64,000 bases of DNA, taken from NCBI RefSeq assembly GCF_030295405.1, contig NZ_AP027080.1:434001-498000 (forward strand), written 5' to 3'. The notes beneath the pieces are model-generated. The model was not told the DNA's origin and made no database searches. It was given only the letters and a program-made list of their open reading frames with translations. Source of the stretch: Mesoterricola silvestris. Its GTDB lineage: Bacteria; Acidobacteriota; Holophagae; Holophagales; Holophagaceae. Positions within the stretch are counted from its first letter, which is position 1, and each line of letters begins with the position of its first letter. Position numbers and translations under genes: made by a program. Shown one piece after another: positions 25,770 to 34,656 of the stretch.

Positions 25770-26546
25770 CTACTTGCCCAGGAACTGGGGGGGGCGTTTG
25801 TCGATGAAGGCCCTCATGCCTTCCTTCTGGTCCTGGGTGCCGAAGGTCCCCGCGAAGAGCTCGGCCTCCAGGGAGAGGCCGTGGGCCATGGGGCCGTCGG
25901 TGCCCTCGTTGACGGCGTGCTTGACGAAGGAAACGGCCACCGGGGCCTTGGCGGCGATGGCCGCGGCGATCTCCATGCAGCGGGGCAGGAGGTTCTCGGG
26001 CGCCACCACCTCGTTGAAGAGGCCCAGTTCCAGGCCCCGGGCGGCGCCGATCACCTCCCCGGTGAAGAGCAGGTACTTGGCGGCGGAGCGCCCCATGATC
26101 CGGGCCAGGCGCTGGGTTCCGCCGAAGCCCGGCAGGACGCCCAGGTTCACTTCGGGCTGGCCGGCCTTGGCCTTCTCGCTGGCGATGCGGATATCGCAGG
26201 TCATGGCCAGTTCGCAGCCGCCCCCCAGGGCGTAGCCGTTGACCGCCGCGATGACGGGGTGGGGATAGTCCTCGATGAGGGTGAAGATGCGCTGGCCGCG
26301 CTGGGCGAAGGCCCGGGCCTCCACGGGGGTGAAGGCCGCCATGGCCTTGATGTCGGCCCCGGCCACGAAGGCCTTGCCGGCGCCCGTGAGGATCACGGCG
26401 CGCACCGAGGGGTCCCGGCCCAGGGCCAGGAAGGCCTCCTCGAGCCCCGCCAGGACCCCGTCGTCCAGGGCGTTGAGGGCCTCCTGGCGGTCGATGGTGA
26501 CCACCCCGATGCCGTTCTCGATGACGAGTCTCACATGGTCGTTCAT
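25770..26546 (-). CDS. enoyl-CoA hydratase (crotonase)
   Basis: Hydrates a 2-enoyl-CoA. The 258-residue protein has the crotonase oxyanion-hole segments AFVAGADIKAMA (about 59-70) and NGYALGGGCELAMTCDIRIAS (about 103-123, broken as NGYALGGGCE and LAMTCDIRIAS), plus the catalytic Glu region GQPEVNLGVLPGFGGTQRL. Length and motifs fit short-chain Crt-type enzymes. A good ribosome site (GGAGGA) precedes ATG 26546. Confidence 0.85.
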   Translation of the reverse strand: MNDHVRLVIENGIGVVTIDRQEALNALDDGVLAGLEEAFLALGRDPSVRAVILTGAGKAFVAGADIKAMAAFTPVEARAFAQRGQRIFTLIEDYPHPVIAAVNGYALGGGCELAMTCDIRIASEKAKAGQPEVNLGVLPGFGGTQRLARIMGRSAAKYLLFTGEVIGAARGLELGLFNEVVAPENLLPRCMEIAAAIAAKAPVAVSFVKHAVNEGTDGPMAHGLSLEAELFAGTFGTQDQKEGMRAFIDKRPPQFLGK

Positions 26547-26561
26547 GGGTCCTCCGTGCCT

Positions 26562-27095
26562 TCAACCGTTGGGGAACTGCGGTTCCCAGGGCTCCACCAC
26601 CAGCAGCGGATCGCCCGCGGCCACGGCCACGCCCTCCCGGGCGGTGACGGAGGCCACGATCCCGTCGATGGCGGACTTGATCTCGTTCTGCATCTTCATG
26701 GCCTCCAGGATCAGCACCACCTGTCCCGCGGCGACCCGGTCCCCGGGCTGCACCTGCACGGCCCGCACGTTGCCGGCCATGGGGGACTTCATGTCCTGGC
26801 GGCCCGAGGCCCCCTTGCTCATCTTCATGGCCAGCTTCTTCTTCTTCTCCTCCACCATCTCCACTTCGTAGTGGTCGCCCTTGATGAGGACGTCGAAGAC
26901 GTCGCCGCCGGCCTTGGCGTCCACGTCCACCTCGAAGGAGCGGCCGTCGATGAGGAGGGAGTAGATGTTGGGCTGGGGCTCCAGGAAATCCACCTCGTAC
27001 TCCGTCTCCCCCAAGGTCACCGTGAAGAGGCCCGGGCGGGGCTCCACGACCTTCGCCTTGGTGGTGCGGCCTTGATGGGTGCCGATGTAGACCAT
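26562..27095 (-). CDS. biotin carboxyl carrier protein of an acyl-CoA carboxylase
   Basis: Carries carboxybiotin between the carboxylase and transferase subunits encoded just upstream. The 177-residue protein has a beta-rich N-terminal half (about 1-85), a Lys-rich linker (KKKKLAMKMSKG) and a C-terminal biotinyl domain with EAMKMQNE; the biotin lysine is K134. The N-terminal half is the type found in free-standing carriers of propionyl- or methylcrotonyl-CoA carboxylases rather than in AccB of fatty acid synthesis. Confidence 0.85.
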   Translation of the reverse strand: MVYIGTHQGRTTKAKVVEPRPGLFTVTLGETEYEVDFLEPQPNIYSLLIDGRSFEVDVDAKAGGDVFDVLIKGDHYEVEMVEEKKKKLAMKMSKGASGRQDMKSPMAGNVRAVQVQPGDRVAAGQVVLILEAMKMQNEIKSAIDGIVASVTAREGVAVAAGDPLLVVEPWEPQFPNG

Positions 27096-27105
27096 GGCTG
27101 CCTCC

Positions 27106-28626
27106 TCAGAATCCCGGATCCCGCTTGACCCTGCCGCTGGCCTTCCAGGCCGAGGCGTCCCCGGCCGGGCCCGATTCGCCCCCGACCCGGCCCAGGGCCT
27201 TGGCCTTGTCCCGGCGGTAGGCCCCGATGGCCGCGGCCACCAGCGCGATGTCCTCGTGGGGCTTCACCCGCGCCTCGTCCTGGGGCTGGAATTCCTGGTC
27301 GATGAAGTTGGTGTCGATGTCGCCGGCCAGGAACCGCTCGTTCTTGAGCATCCGGGCGTGGAAGGGGATGGTGGTCTTGATGCCCTTGACCGCGTACTCC
27401 GACAGGGCCCGCTCCATGCGGGTGATCATGCGCTCCCGGGTGCTGCCCCACACCACCAGCTTGCTGAGCATGGGGTCGTAGTGGATGGGCACGTCCAGGC
27501 CCTCGTACATGCCCGACTCGTCCCGCACCCAGGGGCCGCCCGGGACCCGCAGGCCGCTGATCCTCCCCGGGGTGGGCAGGAAGCGGTTGTCGGGGTCCTC
27601 GGCGTAGATGCGGCACTCCAGGGCGTGGCCGTGGCAGGGGATGTCCTCCTGGCGGAAGGGCAGGACGTAGCCCGCGGCGCTGCGGATCATCTCCTTGCAC
27701 AGGTCGATGCCCGTGATCATCTCGGTGATGGGGTGCTCCACCTGCAGGCGCGTGTTCATCTCCAGGAAGAAGAACTCCCTGGACCTGCCCGAAACGATGA
27801 ACTCCACCGTGCCCGCGGAATCGTAGTCCACGGCCTTTGCCGCGCGGATGGCGGCCTCGCCCATGGCCCTGCGCATCTCCGGGTCCACCAGGGTCGAGGG
27901 GGCCTCCTCGATGACCTTCTGGTGCCGGCGCTGGATGGAGCACTCCCGCTCGGGGCAGTAGATGATGTTGCCGTGCTTGTCGCCCAGCACCTGGATCTCG
28001 ATGTGCCGGGGGTTCTCGATGTACCGCTCCATGTACACCGCGTCGTCCCCGAAGGAGGCCAGGCTCTCGGACTTGGCGGCGCGGTAGGCCGCGACCACGT
28101 CCTCGCGGCGAAGGATCTGGCGCAGGCCCTTGCCGCCGCCGCCGGCGGCGGCCTTCATCATGATGGGGAAGCCGATGCGGTCGGCCCATTCCAGGGCCTG
28201 CTCCTCGGAAACCAGGTTCTCCCGCATGCCGGGCACCAGCGGCACGCCCATTTCGTACACCGCCACCCGGGAGGTGGTCTTGTTGCCCATGACCCGGATG
28301 GCCCTGGGGTTGGGCCCGATGAAGGTGATCCCCTGGGCGGCGCAGGCCTCGGCGAAGGCCACGTTCTCCGACAGGAACCCGTAGCCGGGGTGGATGGCGT
28401 CGGCGCCGCACCGGGCCGCCACCTCCAGGATCCGGTCGTAGCGCAGGTAGGATTCCCGGCTGGGGGCGGGGCCGATGCAGTAGGCCTCGTCCGCGGCCCG
28501 CACGTGCAGGGCCGCGCGGTCCGCCTCGGAAAAGACGGCCACGGTGGGCACCCCCAGCTCCTTGCAGGCGCGGATGACCCGGATGGTGATCTCTCCCCGG
28601 TTGGCGATGAGAATCTTCTTGAACAT
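27106..28626 (-). CDS. acyl-CoA carboxylase biotin carboxylase subunit
   Basis: ATP-dependent carboxylation of biotin. The 506 residues cover the complete biotin carboxylase: N-terminal KILIANRGEIT, the ATP-grasp glycine loop KAAAGGGGKGLR (about 159-170), PERECSIQRRHQK and EMNTRLQVEHPITE with the metal ligands and the catalytic Arg. An extra C-terminal tail of about 50 residues follows, too short to be a biotinyl domain; biotin is supplied by the separate carrier encoded downstream. Starts at ATG 28626 after GAGGAT. Confidence 0.88.
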   Translation of the reverse strand: MFKKILIANRGEITIRVIRACKELGVPTVAVFSEADRAALHVRAADEAYCIGPAPSRESYLRYDRILEVAARCGADAIHPGYGFLSENVAFAEACAAQGITFIGPNPRAIRVMGNKTTSRVAVYEMGVPLVPGMRENLVSEEQALEWADRIGFPIMMKAAAGGGGKGLRQILRREDVVAAYRAAKSESLASFGDDAVYMERYIENPRHIEIQVLGDKHGNIIYCPERECSIQRRHQKVIEEAPSTLVDPEMRRAMGEAAIRAAKAVDYDSAGTVEFIVSGRSREFFFLEMNTRLQVEHPITEMITGIDLCKEMIRSAAGYVLPFRQEDIPCHGHALECRIYAEDPDNRFLPTPGRISGLRVPGGPWVRDESGMYEGLDVPIHYDPMLSKLVVWGSTRERMITRMERALSEYAVKGIKTTIPFHARMLKNERFLAGDIDTNFIDQEFQPQDEARVKPHEDIALVAAAIGAYRRDKAKALGRVGGESGPAGDASAWKASGRVKRDPGF

Positions 28627-28637
28627 GGTCGGAATCC

Positions 28638-30194
<1,557 letters not shown>

Positions 30195-30206
30195 GTCCCC
30201 TCCCGC

Positions 30207-31346
30207 CTAGAGCAGCTTGGCGATGGTCTGCAGCTGCATGAACGTCGTTCCTTCGTAGATCTTCCCGATCTTGCTGTCCCGGAAGTACTTCTCTGCCGGG
30301 TAGTCCTTCGTGAAGCCGTAGCCTCCGAACAATTCCAGGCACTCGCTGGCGACCCATTCCGCCACCTGGCTGGTGAAGTACTTGGCCATGGCCGCCTCCC
30401 GGATGAAGGGGAGGCCGGCGTCCTTCATGCGGGCGGCGTTGTAGGTCATGAGGCGCGCCGCCTCCACGCGGCTGGCGCACTCGGCCAGGCGCATCTGCAC
30501 GGCCTGGAAGTCGAAGATGGCCTTGCCGAACTGCCTGCGCTCCTTCGTGTAGGCCAGGGCGTGGGCCAGGGCGCCCTCGGCCAGGCCCAGCATCTGGGCG
30601 GCGATGCCGATGCGGCCCTCGTTGAGGGTCTCGATGGCCACCTTGTAGCCCTTGCCCACCTCCCCCAGCACCTGTCCGGGCCCCACCTGCACGTCGGCCA
30701 GGCTCAGTTCGCAGGTGGAGCTGGCGCGGATGCCCAGCTTGTTCTCCTTGCGGGAGACGGTGAAGCCCGGCATGCCGCGCTCGACGATGAAGGCCGTGAT
30801 GCCCCGGTACCCCGCGGCCGGGTCCACCGTGGCGAAGACCACGAAGATCCCCGCCTCCTGGGCGCTGGTGATGAAGAGCTTGCTGCCGTTGAGCAGGTAC
30901 CCTCCGGCATTGGGGGTGGCCCGGGTGGAAAGGGCGAAGGCGTCGGACCCCGAACCCGCCTCGGACAGGGCGTAGGCGCCCACGGTGTCCTTGCAGAGCC
31001 GGGGCAGGTACTTCCGCTTCTGCTCCTCGCTGCCCCATCGGTTGAAGCAGTTGTCCACCAGGGTGTTCTGCACGTCCACCAGGACGCCCACGGAGGCGTC
31101 CACCTTGCTGAGCTCCTCGATGACGAGGATGGCGTTGAAGAAGGTGGAGCCGGCGCCGCCGTAGGCCTCGGGCACCTCGATGCCCATGATGTCCAGGCCG
31201 AAGAGCTTCTTCACCAGGTCGGGGCGCATCTCCTGGGCCTCGTCCATGGCCTCGCGCAGGGGCTGGATCTCGTTCCGGGCGAAATCGGCGACGAGTTCCT
31301 GGAAGGCGAGTTCCTCCTCGCCAAGCTGGGTCAGGGGCATGCTCAT
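30207..31346 (-). CDS. acyl-CoA dehydrogenase
   Basis: FAD-dependent alpha,beta-oxidation of an acyl-CoA. The 379-residue enzyme has the family motifs YALSEAGSGSDAFAL (FAD site, about 125-140), a middle beta-domain, MTYNAARMKDAG and the C-terminal catalytic base region KIYEGTTFMQLQTIAKLL, in which the Glu of YEGT is the expected base of short-chain enzymes. ATG 31346 is chosen because GGAG lies six bases upstream; longer in-frame reading to 31436 has no ribosome site. It follows icmF in the operon after about 86 bases. Confidence 0.88.
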   Translation of the reverse strand: MSMPLTQLGEEELAFQELVADFARNEIQPLREAMDEAQEMRPDLVKKLFGLDIMGIEVPEAYGGAGSTFFNAILVIEELSKVDASVGVLVDVQNTLVDNCFNRWGSEEQKRKYLPRLCKDTVGAYALSEAGSGSDAFALSTRATPNAGGYLLNGSKLFITSAQEAGIFVVFATVDPAAGYRGITAFIVERGMPGFTVSRKENKLGIRASSTCELSLADVQVGPGQVLGEVGKGYKVAIETLNEGRIGIAAQMLGLAEGALAHALAYTKERRQFGKAIFDFQAVQMRLAECASRVEAARLMTYNAARMKDAGLPFIREAAMAKYFTSQVAEWVASECLELFGGYGFTKDYPAEKYFRDSKIGKIYEGTTFMQLQTIAKLL

Positions 31347-31432
31347 GGAAAGCTCCGGTTCGTATCGGGTCTGGGGATGGTGATGGATTTGAACATGATT
31401 CGAAGGGGTGGGGGTAATGCTGAATGGGGAGG

Positions 31433-34400
31433 TCACATGGAACGCCGGTATTTTCCTCCCATTTCATAGAGTACGGAGGTGATCTGGCCCAGGCTGGCCA
31501 CCCGCACCGTGTCCATGAGGACCTCGAAGAGGTTGCCTCCCCGGCGCACCTGGTCGCGCAGGCGCTCCAGGGCCGGGCCCGCCTCGGCGGCGTGGCGCTC
31601 CTGGAAGGCCCGCAGCTCCCGCAGGCGTCCGTTCTTCTCCTCCGGGGTGGCGCGGCTCACGGGGCGGGGCTCGGCCCCGGCCTCCTCCTCGCGCACGAAG
31701 GTGTTGACCCCCACCACGGGGAGCTCCCCGGAATGCTTGCGGGTCTCGTAGAGCAGGGACTGCTCCTGGATGCGGAAGCGCTGGTACTGGGTCTCCATGG
31801 CCCGCAGGACCCCGCCCCGGGCGTTGAGGCGGCTGAACTCCTCCAGCACCGCCTCCTCCAGGTCGTCGGTGAGGCGGCTGAAGAAGTACGAGCCCTGCAG
31901 GGGGTTCTCGTTCCAGTGGACGCCCCACTCCCGGGTGATGATGAGCTGGATGGCCATGGCCAGGCGCACCGATTCCTCGGTGGGGGTGGTGAGGGCCTCG
32001 TCGTAGGCGTTGGTGTGGAGGGAGTTGCAGTTGTCCAGCAGGGCGGTGAGGGCCTGGAGGGTGGTGCGGATGTCGTTGAACTTCATCTCCTTCAGGTGCA
32101 GGGAGCGCCCGGAGGTCTGGATGTGGTACTTGAGCTTCTGGTTCTTCTCGCTGGCGCCGTAGACGTCCCGCAGGGCGATGGCCCAGATGCGCCGGGCCAC
32201 CCGGCCCAGCACGGCGTACTCCGGATCCAGGCCCGAGCTGAAGAAGAACGACAGGCTCGGGGCGATGTCGTCGATGGCCATGCCTCGGCTCAGGTAGTAC
32301 TCCACCAGGGTGAACCCGTTGGCCAGGGTGAAGGCCAGCTGGGCCACGGGGTTGGCCCCGGCCTCGGCGATGTGGTAGCCCGAGACGCTCACCGAGTAGT
32401 AGTTGCGCATGCCGTTGCGGATGAGGAAGGCCTGCATGTCGCCCATCATGCGCAGGGCGAACTCGATGGAGAAGATGCAGGTGTTCTGGGCCTGGTCCTC
32501 CTTGAGGATGTCGGCCTGGACCGTGCCCCGCAGGTTGCGCAGCGTCGTCTCCCGGTCGATGCCCTTCGCGGCCTGCTGGTCGATGGCGGCGTTGAAGAAC
32601 ATGGCCAGGATCACCGGCGCCGGGCCGTTGATGGTCATGGACACCGAGGTGTTGGGGTCGCACAGGTCGAAGTCCTGGAAGAGGGTCTTCATGTCGTCCA
32701 GGGTGGCGACGCTCACGCCGGATTCGCCGATCTTGCCGTAGATGTCGGGGCGCTCGTCGGGGTCCTCCCCGTAGAGGGTCACGGAATCGAAGGCGGTGGA
32801 CAGGCGCTTGGAGGCCTCCCCCCGGCAGAGGAAGTGGAACCTCCGGTTCGTCCTCTCGGGGCCGCCTTCGCCCGCGAACTGGCGCTTGGGGTCCTCGTCG
32901 GTGCGGCGGAAGGGGAAGGCGCCGGCGGTGTAGGGGAAGCTGCCGGGGACGTTCTCCTGGCGCAGGAACCGGATGATCTCCCCGGCCCGGTCCGTGCGGG
33001 GCAGCTCCACCTTGCGCACCGCGGTGCCCGAGAGGGAGGTGACAGTGAGGGGCACGTGGACCTCCCGGTCCCGCACCCGGTAGGTGAAGGTCTCCCCGGC
33101 GTACGCGGCGCGCATGCGGTTCCACCGCTCCAGCAGCGCGAGTCCCTCCCCCAGGTCCGTGCGGGCCCGGCCGGCCTCGGCCAGGAGGGCCTCGGGGGGC
33201 TCGGCCATGGCCGCGGCGGCCGCCTCCAGGGCCTGGAGGCGGTCCGCCCGGGCCGCGAGGCCTTCGGTGTGGTGCCGGTAGTCCCGCACCGCCTTGACGA
33301 TCTCCTGGAGGTACTTGCCCCGCTCGAAGGGCACGATGGGCGCGGCCCTTTCGCAGGAGAACGCCGCGGGACCGGGGTCGGGCAGGGCGGAGCGCAGGTC
33401 CAGGCCGAAGGCCTCCCGCAGGTGGGCCAGGAGGTCCAGGTAGAACCGGTCCACCCCGGCGTCGTTGAAGTGGCCCGCGGCCGTGCCGTACACGGGGAGC
33501 CGGTCGTCGGGCACCGAGGCGGGGATGCCCCGGTTCCGCCGCACCTGGCGGCGCACCGCCTGGAGGGCGTCCTCGGCGCGCTTGTCCTCGAACTTGTTGA
33601 TCACCACCAGGTGGGCGTAATCCAGCATGTTGATCTTCTCCAGCTGGGTGCCGGCCCCGAATTCGCTGGTCATGACGTACACCGGCACGTCGGCCATCTC
33701 CAGGATCTCGGTGTCGCCCTGGCCGATGCCGCTGGTCTCCACCAGGACCAGGGAGGCCCCCGTGCGCTTCAGGAGCCCGGCCCCGGCCCGGACCAGGGCC
33801 GTGATGTCCCCGGAGGCCGCCACGCTGCGGAAGAACACCCGGTCGCTGGAGGTGGAGCCCATGCGCAGGCGGTCCCCCAGCAGGGCGCCGCCCGAGGCCT
33901 TGCGGGTGGGGTCGATGGCCAGCACCGCCACGGTCAGGGTGGGGAAATCCAGGAGGAGCCGGCGCACCAGCTCGTCGGCCAGGGAGCTCTTGCCCGCCCC
34001 GCCCGTGCCGGTGAGGCCGATGACGGGCACCCGGGGGGCCTCCCCGCCGGGATCGGCCCCGGCCAGGGCCGCCGAGAGGCGCCGGGACCGCTCCAGCCGC
34101 TCCCCTCCGGGGCCCGGGTTCCTGTCCGGGCGCCTGCGGGTGCGCTCCAGGAGATCGGTGATCATGCCCTCGACCCCCAGGTGCATGCCGTCGTCCGGGG
34201 TGTAGATCTTCTCCACCCCGGCGGCCTCCAGGGCCCGGGCCTCCTCGGGCAGGATCACCCCGCCCCCGCCGCCGAAGACCTTGATGTGCCCGGCGCCCAG
34301 GGCCCGCAGGCTCTCGGCCAGGTAGGTGAAGAACTCCATGTGGCCGCCCTGGTACGAGGACACGCACACGGCGTCGGCATCCTCCTCCACCGCCGCCTTG

Positions 34401-34552
34401 GCGATCTCCGCCACGCTCCGGTCGTGCCCCAGGTGGATGACCTGGGCCCCCTGGGCCACCAGGAGCCGGCGCACCAGGTTGATGGCCGCATCGTGGCCGT
34501 CGAACAGGGCAGCGGCTGTGACGATCCTCGCGGGCTGGGTGGATCCACTCAT
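31433..34552 (-). CDS. icmF: IcmF: fused isobutyryl-CoA mutase with MeaB-like G-protein chaperone
   Basis: Adenosylcobalamin-dependent carbon-skeleton mutase, interconverting isobutyryl-CoA and butyryl-CoA in characterised IcmF proteins. The 1039 residues show the diagnostic three-part order: B12-binding domain with the base-off motif FDGHD (D18-G-H20), a MeaB-type GTPase with P-loop GLTGTGGAGKSSL (about 177-189) and NKFED (guanine specificity), and a large C-terminal mutase barrel (about 480-1039) with FPYTAGAFPFRR and QTSGRSLH. Separate methylmalonyl-CoA mutases lack the internal G domain, so IcmF is preferred over that name. First gene of the acyl-CoA operon; GGAGAG precedes ATG 34552. Confidence 0.9.
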   Translation of the reverse strand: MSGSTQPARIVTAAALFDGHDAAINLVRRLLVAQGAQVIHLGHDRSVAEIAKAAVEEDADAVCVSSYQGGHMEFFTYLAESLRALGAGHIKVFGGGGGVILPEEARALEAAGVEKIYTPDDGMHLGVEGMITDLLERTRRRPDRNPGPGGERLERSRRLSAALAGADPGGEAPRVPVIGLTGTGGAGKSSLADELVRRLLLDFPTLTVAVLAIDPTRKASGGALLGDRLRMGSTSSDRVFFRSVAASGDITALVRAGAGLLKRTGASLVLVETSGIGQGDTEILEMADVPVYVMTSEFGAGTQLEKINMLDYAHLVVINKFEDKRAEDALQAVRRQVRRNRGIPASVPDDRLPVYGTAAGHFNDAGVDRFYLDLLAHLREAFGLDLRSALPDPGPAAFSCERAAPIVPFERGKYLQEIVKAVRDYRHHTEGLAARADRLQALEAAAAAMAEPPEALLAEAGRARTDLGEGLALLERWNRMRAAYAGETFTYRVRDREVHVPLTVTSLSGTAVRKVELPRTDRAGEIIRFLRQENVPGSFPYTAGAFPFRRTDEDPKRQFAGEGGPERTNRRFHFLCRGEASKRLSTAFDSVTLYGEDPDERPDIYGKIGESGVSVATLDDMKTLFQDFDLCDPNTSVSMTINGPAPVILAMFFNAAIDQQAAKGIDRETTLRNLRGTVQADILKEDQAQNTCIFSIEFALRMMGDMQAFLIRNGMRNYYSVSVSGYHIAEAGANPVAQLAFTLANGFTLVEYYLSRGMAIDDIAPSLSFFFSSGLDPEYAVLGRVARRIWAIALRDVYGASEKNQKLKYHIQTSGRSLHLKEMKFNDIRTTLQALTALLDNCNSLHTNAYDEALTTPTEESVRLAMAIQLIITREWGVHWNENPLQGSYFFSRLTDDLEEAVLEEFSRLNARGGVLRAMETQYQRFRIQEQSLLYETRKHSGELPVVGVNTFVREEEAGAEPRPVSRATPEEKNGRLRELRAFQERHAAEAGPALERLRDQVRRGGNLFEVLMDTVRVASLGQITSVLYEMGGKYRRSM

Positions 34553-34575
34553 GTACTCTCCGGAAGGGCGGGTTT

Positions 34576-34609
34576 TGAGCGAGATGGGTTCTCATTCTCG
34601 CTCAGAACC
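34576..34609. promoter_or_regulatory. overlapping inverted repeats upstream of icmF
   Basis: TGAGCGAGA (34576-34584) pairs with TCTCGCTCA (34596-34604). A second stem, GGTTCT (34587-34592) with AGAACC (34604-34609), uses part of the same sequence, so the two cannot form together. The site is 24-57 bases before icmF and 50 bases after the end of the Ig-domain gene. It could be an operator, an attenuator or the terminator of the upstream gene. Confidence 0.4.
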
Positions 34610-34656
34610 GGACCTGATCTTCCGGAATATTTATGGGCCCATAAGCTGGAACAGGG

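Noticed and set aside
31347-31436. 30-residue N-terminal extension of the acyl-CoA dehydrogenase
   Set aside because: No ribosome site at the far start and a poor-looking peptide; GGAG before ATG 31346 and family length favour the shorter form.
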